Of a DNA stretch of 64,000 nucleotides, positions 8,237 to 18,929 are shown piece by piece. Below the pieces are notes generated by a model that worked only from the letters and a program-made list of their open reading frames with translations, did no database searches and was not told the origin of the DNA. The stretch is from contig CM056743.1 of the NCBI GenBank assembly GCA_029851415.1, forward strand, positions 74,731,186-74,795,185, written 5' to 3'. A program made the position numbers and the translations under genes. The DNA is from Eretmocerus hayati (lineage: Eukaryota > Arthropoda > Insecta > Hymenoptera > Aphelinidae). Within the stretch, counting starts at the first letter, position 1; each line of letters begins with the position of its first letter.

Positions 8237-10334
8237 GAGCGTTGATTGTAGCCGGTAATCACCGTATGCAAAAGTATGTATACGATCGCTGTGACAGACA
8301 AGTTTATCATCGCTCGATGAAAGTGCCAGCTTGCGCTGGCGTATGGTGCATACATGCTTCAAAGATCGTATGGTGGTTTGATCAATGTACATTGAATCTT
8401 GATTGAATAAACAGTTTTTATAATCTGCAAAGGTGAGTTTGTTCCTCAAAATTGACCTAGTAATCCCTTTCCCAACACACTTTTCCGAGTCCAGCGTGTC
8501 AATACTGTAGAGCTTGGATTTTATGAATACAGCAGCTCTTATTGGTAGTCCATGCATCTCATCCGAGAACTTTCCTAAGACTTTTTTGTTGAGCAAAGGT
8601 ATTTTGTAAGAGTTGTCTGGTGCATAATCAGATGTGTCGAAATACTGTTCGCCATAAGGCTTCAACAGGTCTTCATATATACATATTTCCTGAGAAAATA
8701 GATCATTGAGTCAGTGTCTGTATAGCATAAGGAACAGTCTCCCGGATTCTTTGTAAATAGCTTCAACATGAAATCATAATGAAAAGAATACATAATAGTT
8801 TTCGAGAGCTCGAGTGTGCACAGCCCAACGAAAATAGCTACATTATACATTACGTTCACAGGTTTCATAGAGATGACAACAAAGTTCTTGTCGAATATTA
8901 TAAGTCTATCAAAATGGGGATGAGAAATATAATTTTCAGCACCAAATCTAGTATCCCACTTACTTTTTAACAGCACAGTCTTCCGCTTCCGAATGTTTTC
9001 AATCGTTTTATCGAAGACGCTATTAGACATGGTTTTGTACATAGATTTTTCGAAAGCATTCTTAGAATTTTGTCGGAAGAAAATGTTTTTCTCGATGTAA
9101 GGTTTCATAAAAGGCTTCTGGCTGAATTGGAGCACTCGACTAATTCTTTTCAGAATAAGACCGTGATTCAACGCTTGCTTCAGATTACGATAATAAATCA
9201 CATAGTTCTCTTTGGGTAGCAGAGTCAGTAACAATTTTTCGTTGTCAGAATGTCCATTGGGAGCCACCATTTTCTCAGCACAGAACGGGTAATCCCCGTG
9301 CAAAATATGTAACTCTTTAGGATAGTCTAAATCGCATTCGATGATGTATCCAATCTCTGAGTCATCCCTTACGAGTGTAACATCAAAACTTGGAGGATTT
9401 TCCACCCACGCAAAGTTTCCATATGGAAGCGGTTCGCACATAGCTGTTGCATATAGACTGTTAGCATCCACGTATAGAATGTGACTTGTTGGTTTGCTAG
9501 GATCGTAATTTGGGAGATAAATGTTATTGGCTTCCACAAATCTAAGCGAGCTCTGTGATATACCACCACGCAGCATCCTCTCAAACATGATGATTTGATC
9601 CACATCACAAAGTAATTCCAATTCTACTTTTGTCAAATATAGCATAGCGCTCATAGAGTAACCGGGGAGCGAGAGATAATGAGCGGGATCGAGACCATAA
9701 CTTTGATGTGCAGACTTTCTAGAATTTGTGAAAACGTCGCAAAGAAGTAATACATCTATTTTGGGATACAAATTACTGTATTCTCGTAGATCAATGCAAC
9801 CAAAAGTTTGCCAAACCTTGAGCCCGTGCTCATAATTAGAGTCGGAATTGTAGGAATCGGTTAGTATGTTATAAAAATCAATCTTGCGTGGATAAGATGT
9901 CTGCTTGAGCTTGTTGAATGAATCCAGGTAGTCGTATGGAAAAACAGATTTACGGGTTACTAACTTGAACAAATCTTCCACGTTTTTACCAGTTCTCTCA
10001 GAAATCGAATGAAGTTCTTCTCGGAAACTATGCCATAGGGAGTGTTTCTTGTCGTCCTCCAGATAAGCCTCTAACTTTTCCAAACTTTCGCTCAAAAATT
10101 TGAAAGAGTCTAGAAAAGTCAATCTTATTCGAGTTCCTTCTACTCTTTTGAAGATGGCTAAATAATTTTCCATGTTATGTGGTATAACCTTGATATCTCC
10201 TGGAAGATCTTCTACCAAACTCCTAATTAGCAGGTGAAAATCATACTTTTCCCCATTGTGCAGTATTATTGGAAAATTAAAGGACTTGCGATACAAGAGA
10301 TTGCACTGGCTATGCACCACACCTCGAAATCGAC

Positions 10335-10387
10335 CTAAAAAGGTAAGCAATTAGTCGTGAATCATAAAACGAGGCGAACAGCATTAC
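10335..10387 (-). other. 53-nt spliceosomal intron in the polymerase gene
   Basis: The donor is CAG/GTAATG at 10388/10387 and the acceptor TTTTAG/G at 10335/10334. Joining gives Gly-Arg (ACA G, GT CGA) and restores the family-conserved HCHFTG...RG...H..CN segment across the junction. Confidence 0.65.
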
Positions 10388-10517
10388 CTGTGAAATGACA
10401 GTGATCTAATACTCGATCGTCTTCCAGAGGCTGATCACAAATATGACAATTCTCTGTGATTTGAATCAGTAAGTCATCTTCGTAACAGAGCTCTAATGGC
10501 ACAATATTTCCCAATTC

Positions 10518-10572
10518 CTGAAAATGGTGAGATGAGTCATGCTGAACTAAAAATAATCCCTCGAATGCATAC
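10518..10572 (-). other. 55-nt spliceosomal intron in the polymerase gene
   Basis: The donor is CAG/GTATGC and the acceptor ATTTTCAG/GA. It is phase 0 and places EQ next to ELGNIVPLELCYEDD, which continues the polymerase frame. Read unspliced, the frame meets a stop. Confidence 0.65.
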
Positions 10573-12170
10573 CTGTTCAACCATTTTTGCGATCTCTCCT
10601 AGCCTGATGGCAAACTTGCTAGCTACATCTTCACCTTCAATGAGCTCATAGAAACATTTGCTTACGTCATGTTCACAATGAAAATATAGCCCGAGAGAGT
10701 AAGGACAATGCTTTTGGAGTACATTCTCAATGATCTTGGAACGTCTCAATCTTTTTTCCGAATCCGACGCTGTCAAGGGATTCTTGCCAACTTTTCGTAG
10801 CACACATTCCAGATCAGCGTACAACGTGAATGGTAGGAATTCTTTCTTGTAGAAATCTTTGAATTTCAAAATATTGTCATCTTCCGGAGGAGTTCGCACA
10901 GCGCAATCGGATACATTCTTACAGTATTCACGATGTGACTCGAGTTTTTCTGAAGAATGAAAACAATGCAAACACCGGTTGCATAAAAATATCTTATGAC
11001 CGTGACTACTAACTTGGTTGCTGACAAGTCTCGACAAATTCGATATGTAACAATAATGATGCTCACCTTCTGATTCGAAAAGTAGCAGATTTATATGAAC
11101 ATTCATTTCTTCGGAAGTCAAGTATAATGGATAGAAGTTTCTCTTTGAGTCAAAACCATAACAGTTGATTGATAATCGATTCATCTCTTCGAATCTTGGG
11201 ATTCGCTTCAGCTTCATCGGAAAATCCGCTGAATCAAATTTTAAGTATTTTTTATAATGCGGATAGTTATAAGTTTCGTTCGAATGGTGAGATCGAGCCT
11301 TATCACTCAATAAACCAGGTAATATGCTCCAGTAGAAACAATCTGAAGTTTTATTTTTTATATTAATGACAGCGTGTTTCTTCTCAATCCAATCTGGAAG
11401 TTTTACATATTTTGAAGCACTTAGCATTTTCGTTTTAGCAATGCTGACTTTTAGCGACAGAATTTCTGATAAAGAATAACCGGATCCACAATCTTCGAAA
11501 AATGACATTTCATCATTAATAAATGTTATAGACTCGTCAAACCATCGATTTAATCGTGAAGATTTCATGAGGGTCTCGTAACGCGTTTGAAAATGTTTGA
11601 TCAACGATGTTTCTTTCCCTAAATTGAAATAGGCAGAAAAAATCAGACAAACTTTAGCAGTTTTCAATTTTTTAATGTAAGGTCTCAAAAATTTCAATAT
11701 AAGAGGTTTCGCAAGAGTGAAGAAAGTAGTCATGTCTAGACAACTAATATTACCACAAATACCGGTTACAATACGATTTTTGAAGGCGCTTGGTCCAGTA
11801 TAGAATGATACATCACCGATATTTTCGTTACTACTCGATTCATACATATTGTGAAGAATGATGTCTTTCGATTTCGATCCGTTATAAAATGTCTCGAGTC
11901 GAGCTTTGTGCCCAGTTGTCAAAATTATTTGATTCGTTGTATTCATTCTCACAACGTGAGAAATGTGGCGCATAAGTCTCTTATAATCCCTTTTCAGCTT
12001 CGAAATTCGTTTAAGATTCACTGTACTCACGTCCTCCTCTCTCAGCGCGTTGAATATTTTCAAGAGAGACTCTCTGTCGTTGGCAATGGATTGTAGCAGC
12101 ATGTCGCTCATGATTAGGCGTAGGAGTACCTTCTGCGCTTCAGAAACTTCAATGAGCGAGTTTCATATGC

Positions 12171-12176
12171 TTTATA
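12171..12176 (-). promoter_or_regulatory. TATA box for the polymerase gene
   Basis: TATAAA reads on the minus strand from 12176 to 12171, 60 bases ahead of the ATG at 12111. No clear initiator is seen at the expected position, so this is weaker than the promoters of the rightward genes. Confidence 0.3.
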
Positions 12177-12266
12177 TGTAGTTTCGATGTGGCTTCGATC
12201 TTAGATTAGATCATCGTCTTAGATCATCGGTCCCTCTCATCGTTACTCCTACTCTTTTGTTCTTGT

Positions 12267-12300
12267 TATAAAAGCTTGCATATTAGTGTACAAGCTAAGT
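12267..12300 (+). promoter_or_regulatory. TATA box of the right-end gene pair
   Basis: TATAAAAG at 12267-12274 lies 34 bases ahead of the ATG at 12301, with a weak CTAAGT initiator-like site at 12295-12300. The predicted leader is only a few bases, as with the promoters at 3225 and 6945. Confidence 0.45.
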
Positions 12301-12741
12301 ATGTCTGATCCACTCAAAGCTCTTAATAGATCAGGCAAGTTCCCACAGCTTGTTAAAGTACGAAATTTGTCCACGAGTCGACGATATTTAATTAAAAACG
12401 CGTCAATCATAAATACGCAATACGGTGAATCTTGTTCATTAACTTTACTCAACGAAAGGAATAAAAACATTGTAATTTACGTACCAAAACCAACTTTAAA
12501 ATTGTTCAATCAAAAAAATAAATTGTATTGTCGTCCTGTTGAAATCGGGAACTACCGCCGACTAGAATTTTACACTTCGTTGGACCAAGCATCCGAAAGT
12601 GAAGAAGAAGATGAACAAAACGATGACATCGGAAGCACGGGACCAGTCGAAGCATCTTCAGAAGCTTCCGGTGGAAACGGAGAGTCCAGTAATCCATCAA
12701 ACAGCCGAACCAATAGATCTGAACCATCCTCCTCCAGATAA
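12301..12741 (+). CDS. 146-residue right-end Polinton protein of unknown function
   Basis: ATG at 12301 follows a TATA box by 34 bases. The first 100 residues look folded (SDPLKALNRSGKFPQLVKV, then LFNQKNKLYCRPVEIGNYRR), and the C-terminal 50 are acidic and Ser/Asn-rich (ESEEEDEQNDD). Such a tail is often disordered. I do not recognise a family. It could be a nucleic-acid-binding or regulatory protein, since it occupies the polymerase end of the element and has its own promoter. The last 140 bases overlap, in the +1 frame, the first exon of the following spliced gene. Confidence 0.5.
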   Translation: MSDPLKALNRSGKFPQLVKVRNLSTSRRYLIKNASIINTQYGESCSLTLLNERNKNIVIYVPKPTLKLFNQKNKLYCRPVEIGNYRRLEFYTSLDQASESEEEDEQNDDIGSTGPVEASSEASGGNGESSNPSNSRTNRSEPSSSR

Positions 12742-13785
12742 TCAACATCTACCAGCAGATGCGCATAAGCTGGCTAATTTAGTGAATCGAATGACTCGTA
12801 AAGCCAGCCCTCGAAGTCAACTGGATGAACGGTGAGTTTTCCACAAGTTTTTCCTCTCAGAAAGAAAATATTTTTTTAAAAGTTGGCGACGTCTCTTGAC
12901 TTGTTCCAGAATGAACATCCCATTCGCTAGCACATCAAAACCATCGGAAGAATCGGGAAATTCTAGCGAGGCTGAAAATCTAAAAATTGATGAGTCAGAA
13001 ATTGAGCCTATACTCATTGGCACATTTGTTGTCGATAATAATGATGACGACAATGATGTGAACATTGTCTATGAGGAAAAAAAGGAGACTGGCCAAGTTA
13101 AAAGGAAGCTTGAAGGCATGTTGAGCAACAAATTTTTTGAGGCTGAGGAAGCCGAAGTAGCCATCCGTATAATTAAACCAAAGTAAGTTATAGATTTTTT
13201 TCTTTCATCTAGAATTTTTTATTTGAATTTCATCTTTCGAATTTCAGTAAGAAAGAAGTAGAAGAGGCTCGTGATTACGTAAGAAGCCTCCAGAATAAAA
13301 TCGAACTCCAAACCCTTGGGATAAAGGGAAAGCCGTTCAGCATCGTGATGGAATCGGGGAAACAAGGAATCAGCATCAATTTTGCAACGTGGGATGAATT
13401 AGTTAATAAAATCAAAGAACTTGCGAAAACCAAGACAGAAGGATCTGGTAAGATCAATGACGTATTTTATGAATACAGAAATAAGGGAGTTTTCCTTGTA
13501 CTAACGTTAGTTCAAAATTCAAATACCATAAAAGCTTCGTTCAATTCATTCGTAAATTTATTGTTCTTCGAAAAATTCGTTAAGCAACGATTTGACAATT
13601 TTATTATATTAGAGAAAACAAGAAAAGTAAACATTAAAAAAATTGCTACACTTTTGAAAACTGGAATCAGAAGCAAAGAAATTAACAAATGTGATAAAAT
13701 AGGAATAATCAAATACTTAACGTTTTTAGATGTAGACTATGAATGTATTGCTAATGAAATCGATGAAATATTGTATAACCTATGA
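12599..13785 (+). CDS. Three-exon right-end gene of unknown function
   Basis: Three exons are predicted: 12599-12831, 12910-13182 and 13248-13785. Introns 12832-12909 (GTGAGT to TTCCAG) and 13183-13247 (GTAAGT to TTTCAG) are both phase 2 and keep one frame of about 347 residues. Exon 1 is Pro/His-rich then basic (VNRMTRKASPRSQLDER), exon 2 is Ser/Glu-rich and acidic, and exon 3 codes a helical Lys-rich domain (GISINFATWDELVNKIKELA, then NKCDKIGIIKYLTF). The start at 12599 is uncertain: exon 1 may instead be reached by splicing or frameshift from the preceding gene. AATAAA lies at 13792, seven bases after the stop. I recognise no family. Confidence 0.5.
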
Positions 13786-13791
13786 TGTAAT

Positions 13792-13797
13792 AATAAA
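13792..13797 (+). terminator. Polyadenylation signal of the right-end gene
   Basis: AATAAA at 13792-13797 lies just after the TGA at 13783-13785, and TTTATTTTTAACC-type T-rich sequence follows. Confidence 0.5.
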
Positions 13798-14008
13798 CAT
13801 TCTTTCATATCATATATTATGGTTTTATTTTTAACCATATCCCAAATACAATAGGAAAATCTTAATCAGGATCGACTTCTGATACTATATGGAATAAGGT
13901 GAGCCCACGAATTATTAGATTGAATATTGCTTCAAAACTCCCATAAAAAATATATACATCATCCATATTTACATTACGTCGAGTCAAATCTATAGATAAG
14001 GGGGAATC

Positions 14009-15848
14009 ATTATATCGACGCCTCTTACGAAGATAAACACATCCGCTAACGCCCACGAGGAAAAACACGGTGGCCGAAGATTAGCATTTGCTTTGTTACG
14101 GCCACGAAGATTAACACTTACTGTTCACGCCACGAAGATCAACACTTACGCCTCAGCGCCACGAAGATCATCTCTTACTGCTTAAGGCCACGAAGAGTAA
14201 CACTTACTCCTCAAACTGCACGAAGATTAACACATTCGCGCATTTTTTCTCGAAGGGACGAAGACTATAAGTGTTCCGTCTTAAGGCCACGAAAAGTAAC
14301 ACATTCTCCTTAGCGGCACGAAAATTAGCACATTCGTAGACTCCATTCTTGAAGGGACGGAGATTATAAGTACTCCGTCTTAAGCCCACGAAGAGTAACA
14401 CATTCTCCTCTACGCCACGAAGACTAACACATTCGAGGAGGAACGCTCGTCGCAGGAGAGTTACTGCTTCCTTATACCTAATGGGAATGTTTGCGGGGCT
14501 ATTCACGTGAACTCTTCCGGCTTGCATTTCGACTTCGAAAACAACTATGTCTGAGGTGATTACTTATCTTCTCTAGAAAGAAATTCAGTCATTTCCGACC
14601 TTTTTTCCTCCATCTTTCTGATGATGAGATTGGTTTTCCAACTTCCGGACAGCATAATTTCGAAAATTGGTCAGAAAAGTTTGAAAGTGCTATAACTCAA
14701 AATTCCATGTGTTATATTTTGAGCTTCATAAGGCTATATTAAAAGTCAACACCGTCACTTTCAACGTAATCTTTGCTCAGCTTCTCAATGGCGAAGTCAG
14801 TTTTTTGAATTTTGGGCAATACTACCTCATTAGCCTCCAGAGTTTATGAGCTTTACAAGTCTAAATCCCACGAATCGGCATTTTTCCGACATTAGCAATC
14901 GGAATATTCGCCAAACTCAATCACAAACGCCATCTGATGAAATTTGCCGGAATTTTCACCGCGTCTTTAACTCAGGTGAACTATGAAACGAACAATAAGT
15001 AATCTGAACTAGTTCGAGCCAGTCTTGCAGCATGCATTACGATACTATTGCAAGAATCAGAGAAATTAGAGTTCAGAAGACAAGAGAATCGGAATCACTC
15101 AATTTACAGAAGATGTGATTTCAATTCCAAGGACAAAATTTGAGAGTAACAAAATGTGTTGGAAAGACCAATATACTTTCTTGATTTAACCTTCTTACTC
15201 ACAGATAACATCCATGATCTCATAATCGAATTCGTCACCCATGACCCATAAACACTCTGCCACGAATATCACTTCCATCTCGTTAAGACGAATTTGCTAT
15301 ACATCGTCACGTCAAAGAGAATGTGTTATTTTTCATTCCATTAAGAAGAATGTGTTAGTCTTCGTGGCAAAGAGGAAAATGTGTTACTTTTCGTGGGCTT
15401 AAGACGAAATACTTATATTGTCTCCGTCCCTCCATGAATGAAGTCTACCGATGCGTTAATTTTTGTGCCGCTAAAGAGAATGTGTTTTTTTTCGTGGCCC
15501 TAAGACGAAATACTTGGTCTCCGTCCCTTTGAACGAGAATGTGTGCAAGTGTGTTATAATCTTCATACCGTTCAGGAGTAAGTGCTAGTTTCATGGGCCG
15601 TTGAGCAGTAAGTGTTAATCTTCGTGGCCCTAAGGAGTAAGTGTTAGTTTTCGTGCCCCTAAGGAGTAAGTGTTAGTCTTCGTGGACTTAACGAGAATGC
15701 GTTAATCTTCCTGTCTCTAAGGAATAAGTGTTAGTTTTCGTGGACCTGAGAAGAATCCGTTAATCTTCGTGTTCACAACGAATAAACGTTAATATTCGTC
15801 AGTCACAAGAAAAGAGGTGTTTATCTTCGTAAGAGGCGTCGATATAAT
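14009..15848. mobile_element. Foldback element with inverted tandem 29-bp subterminal repeats
   Basis: The terminal 31-32 bases (14009-14040 and 15818-15848) are inverted copies that include CGACGCCTCTTACGAAG. Inside the left end (14060-14460) a 29-bp unit with CACGAAGATTAACACTTAC repeats. Inside the right end (15340-15830) the reverse complement repeats, for example GAGTAAGTGTTAGTCTTCGT. The middle, 14540-15240, is unrelated and has no convincing gene. The architecture recalls Foldback-type elements. No target duplication was established. Confidence 0.6.
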
Positions 15849-16480
15849 ACAGCATTATACCTATTCAACAGCTCAACATCTAGATTTCTCATTTTAAATA
15901 TGATAAGAAAATTATGAGATAGCCTCCATCTGATTACTTCTTCGCAGTCCTGTCTAATCGCTCGCATTCTGCGAAATATTCGACTCGATGGATTTCCAGC
16001 AAGATCTCGTAGAACCATCCAAAATTCCGAGAGAAGGAGCAAATGAGCTAAAGATATATTGACTTGAGTAAGATATTTGGATGAGTTGAATAGAATAAGT
16101 GCTTAAACTTACTTGAAATTGTATCTAGAGATTCCATACTGAAGATTCAAAACACAAGCACTGTTTATTCACAAATGTGTCAACTGCTGAGTCGAGAATT
16201 CGATGAACTGAAAATTCAAAACACAAGCACTGTTTATTCGCAAATGTGTGGAAAGCGACTGCTGAGTCGAGAATTCGATAAATGTATCTTAGCTATGAAC
16301 GAGGAAACCGGCTGCAAAACCTGTTTCGCATGAAACTACATCTCTGAGTCAGGTCTAACTATATATGCGCGCATGGCTATATGCTTGCGCGCATATATAA
16401 TTAGCTATATGCATAGTGTAGATATATAGTTAGATAAACTATGCATATAGCTAACTAAACTACGTAATTATTAGTAATTA
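15849..16480. repeat. AT-rich interval with a 69-bp direct repeat and AT palindromes
   Basis: Two copies of ATTCAAAACACAAGCACTG begin at 16145 and 16214, each followed by CTGAGTCGAGAATTCGAT. At 16360-16470 nested palindromes are built from GCGCGCATATA, TAGCTATATGCATA and related words. No gene is seen. Confidence 0.4.
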
Positions 16481-16489
16481 TGGCACAAT

Positions 16490-17446
16490 ACTTACCCAGG
16501 TTGCCGAGGATGACGCCCTGTTTGGGGTGCATCATTTCCTAGGTGAGGGTAGTTCACACCCTCATTTATTCCCTTATATAGACCTAGTGAAAACTACCCT
16601 TAATGGGGGCTGGACAGGCACAACTCACCCTACTCCCACGCCTTGCGCACAACCTCCCTTCCTCATCTCTTCTTCTACATCATAGCCTCGGGTGCACCAC
16701 AAGCCCGAGCAGTTCGTCACGCCACCGCTAGGTGGCGTCCATCCTTGCCCGCAACTGGAACAGAGCACCGTGTTTTCAAAACCGGTGCCTCAACCAACAT
16801 CTACGATGGCCTCTCCGGTGGGACTTCTACAGCACTGACGTGCTCGGGAGACCACCGGACAGGTACCTAGGTCTACTTCTACAGCGTTTACGCGCTCGGG
16901 AGTTCCTGAGAACTAGTAACAGTCCACATCTGTCTCTTGGGCAGATGTTTGCAGCTTCTTCGGCACTAACGCGCCCGGGAGCCCTTACGTCGCTCGGGCG
17001 GACTGCCTCTCGTCGGAGACCACCCTCGACCCAGGACCACCCCGGGATGTCTGCGACGAGCTCTGCGGACCCAACCGAATCGGACGACCACAACGCTGAT
17101 AGCCGAGCCTCCTACGGATCGGAGCCTCAACCCAGGATGTTGGGAACCGCCAGCCGCACGAGATGTTGACCCCAATGGCGCGCGCCTTAACCCTGGGGTT
17201 TCGATGGAGTTCGCTGGAGCGACTCCTACGGTTCCAGCCGAGCCCGCTCAGACCAGTCCGCACGGGTACCATCCAAGCTTCGTCTCGGAGAAGACTCCGC
17301 CGGGAACGACCAAACTGGGACACCAGCTCTTTTCAGGGCTGACTCTCAAACCCTAATCGGCCCTTTTCAGGGCCACCATCATTTCAACGTATGAACTACT
17401 GCTGTGGCCCACGAAGTTGCCTCGTGGCGCAAGCCACTCGGTAACA
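16490..17446. mobile_element. GC-rich block, possible solo LTR or retroelement fragment
   Basis: The block is far richer in G and C than its surroundings and has abrupt edges. Read on the minus strand it starts TGTTACC at 17446, has TATATAAGG at about 16580-16572 followed by AATAAA, then a splice-donor-like GGGTAAGTAT near 16500; this layout suits an LTR. Read on the plus strand it has TTATATAG at 16574 and ends with two histone-type stem-loops. Open frames on both strands (up to 145 residues) overlap and carry no known motif. No terminal CA or target duplication was established, so the class is uncertain. Confidence 0.3.
17325..17378 (+). promoter_or_regulatory. Tandem pair of histone-mRNA-type 3' stem-loops
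   Basis: Two hairpins have a 6-bp stem and the 4-base loop TTTC: AGCTCT-TTTC-AGGGCT at 17325-17340 and GGCCCT-TTTC-AGGGCC at 17359-17374, the latter followed by ACCA. The second matches the SLBP-binding stem-loop of replication-dependent histone mRNAs, including the 3' flank. No histone coding sequence precedes them in any frame, so their role is unexplained. Confidence 0.5.
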
Positions 17447-17791
17447 ATTTTTAACCGTATCAATTCGATCCTGGGGTCCAAAATAAGAAGTTTGGACCAT
17501 ATATGAGACCCAAGAAATTTTCATCCTCCCGTTGCACGCTTATCCGTGAAAAAGTGAAAATTTGTCATGTGGAAATCGGTGTTTTTTTCATTTTTTCTGA
17601 TTCTATTCCATTTAGGGAAATTGAACGGGCGACAAGGCCCTATATACATAGTTATCATGAAGATTCTTCGGAAAATATGATGACAATCAGAAATAACAAA
17701 ATGCAACAGTATAAATCATAAATGAAATACATAATCATTCAATAAATCATAAGCAAATGAAATTCCAAATGAAAACCCAAAATTCCGAAAT

Positions 17792-18022
17792 TTATGGGTT
17801 ATGGAGACACATATTGTCCTTCACCAGAAACTTAAAATTGGGACTATCATGATTCTGAGCCACATGGCTCGGGAGCTCATTCCATAGTTTTATACAACAA
17901 CGGAGTGTCGACTTCTTCGTACCTTGAGAGCTATGTGGTGGTAATCTGAAAGATTGAGTAGATCTCGAGCCATAAGGATGCTCGAAATCAATCAGTTTAG
18001 ATTGAATGTATTTTTCATTCAC
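17792..18022 (-). pseudogene. C-terminal fragment of a non-LTR retrotransposon reverse transcriptase ORF
   Basis: The minus frame contains YGSRSTQSFRLPPHSSQGTK and CIKLWNELPSHVAQN, then a short tail. This arrangement (basic stretch, then xLWNxLP) is the C-terminal end of many LINE ORF2 proteins, downstream of the reverse transcriptase domain. No upstream RT motif (FADD) is present in the window, so this is a truncated LINE. Adjacent sequence to 18600 shows no more of it. Confidence 0.55.
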
Positions 18023-18929
18023 TAGAATGATGATATCTTGAATTCTTCGACAGGTACAAACTTGCAGTTTGTGGCATCTGAAAGGGCGTCAAAAACCTAT
18101 CAAGAACATCGCTGCGGAGTTCTTCCCAACGCTATGAAGGGCTCCTGGAGCTCAACGGTGTTTGCCACCGTTAATTTCTAAAGAAGCCATTGTTTTATTC
18201 CTCTGAAAGTCACACATAAAACATAAAATTCTGTGTTTTTCAGGGAAAAATGATCTCAGAGGAGTTTAGGGTAATCCAAGCGACTGATTGGCCGTTTTCT
18301 ACAATGGAAGTTTTTCCATAAAATGACTACCTGCAGAGTTTGAATTCATGCACTCAAACAGGATCTACAATAGAATGAACTACATCGAATCAAAAGTATA
18401 TGGACATTCAACCCATCAGCGTTTGATGAGAGGACACATTCACGAGATCTTTTTGGGGCTCTTTTTTAGTACAAAATAGCTGTCGAGCAAAATACGGATA
18501 ACATGAATTCAGCGTAAAATTGTCTGGACTTTGAGAATATGCAATCAAAAATTCCATTCGAGACGATAGTGGAGATTCACATTCAATTTTTGCCAATTCG
18601 AAAATGACACAGTATACTGTATACAGATAGCATTCTTGCACTCGGCACCTTTCAACATTTTTCGTGTGGCTTTGAGGATGCAGTAGCCAGATTTCATGAA
18701 AACCTCAAAAATTCAGGATGATTCATCGATGAAAACTAGGCCTGGGTATCATTTGCTAGCTGGCTGGAAGGAAGTCGACTATTCAAACCTCCTCGAATAC
18801 TGGGTTTCGGGTCGCAGTTGAAAACATTGAAAATAGTCAACGTTTCGAGTTTCAGTTTGGAAACATGGAGGATCTCGTTTTCAAACTCCTTTCATCTAGG
18901 AATATGATTGATATGACAGAATTAATTCA

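Larger units (their letters stand above)
8150..12111 (-). pseudogene. Protein-primed family B DNA polymerase, two introns and one frameshift
   Basis: Coding exons on the minus strand are 12111-10573, 10517-10388 and 10334 down to about 8700, after which the C-terminal part continues in another frame to 8150. The introns at 10572-10518 (GTATGC to TTTCAG) and 10387-10335 (GTAATG to TTTTAG) are phase-consistent. Motifs in order are a C2H2-like finger (CNRCLHCFHSSEKLESHREYC region), Exo I in LYADLECVL, a CxxC/DHCH motif near the second intron, Exo II in GEKYDFHLLI, Exo III in YPKIDVLLL, Pol A in DANSLYATAM, Pol B in KSMYKTMSNSVF and Pol C in YTDTDS. The frame change lies in a TTTT run just after motif C near 8700, which would truncate the thumb and the C-terminal end (HTFAYGDY). 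The family replicates the linear element by protein priming. A start at ATG 12111 is supported by a TATA box on the same strand. Confidence 0.85.
1..13800. mobile_element. Polinton/Maverick (adintovirus-like) element, left end outside the window
   Basis: One segment carries integrase, protein-primed polymerase, adenain-type protease, packaging ATPase, major and minor capsid proteins and a PLA2-like protein, the defining Polinton/adintovirus set. Capsid, protease and integrase frames are open. DUF8207, ATPase, exonuclease-like and polymerase frames are broken. The terminal inverted repeats could not be paired because the left end is not in the window, so the right border is placed after the last polyadenylation signal and is approximate. 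Confidence 0.85.

Noticed and set aside
16490..16620. Possible U1 snRNA or spliced-leader gene because of ATACTTACC and hairpins
   Set aside because: The sequence after ATACTTACC does not follow U1, and no good Sm site is placed correctly. The feature also reads as a GGTAAGTAT donor on the other strand.
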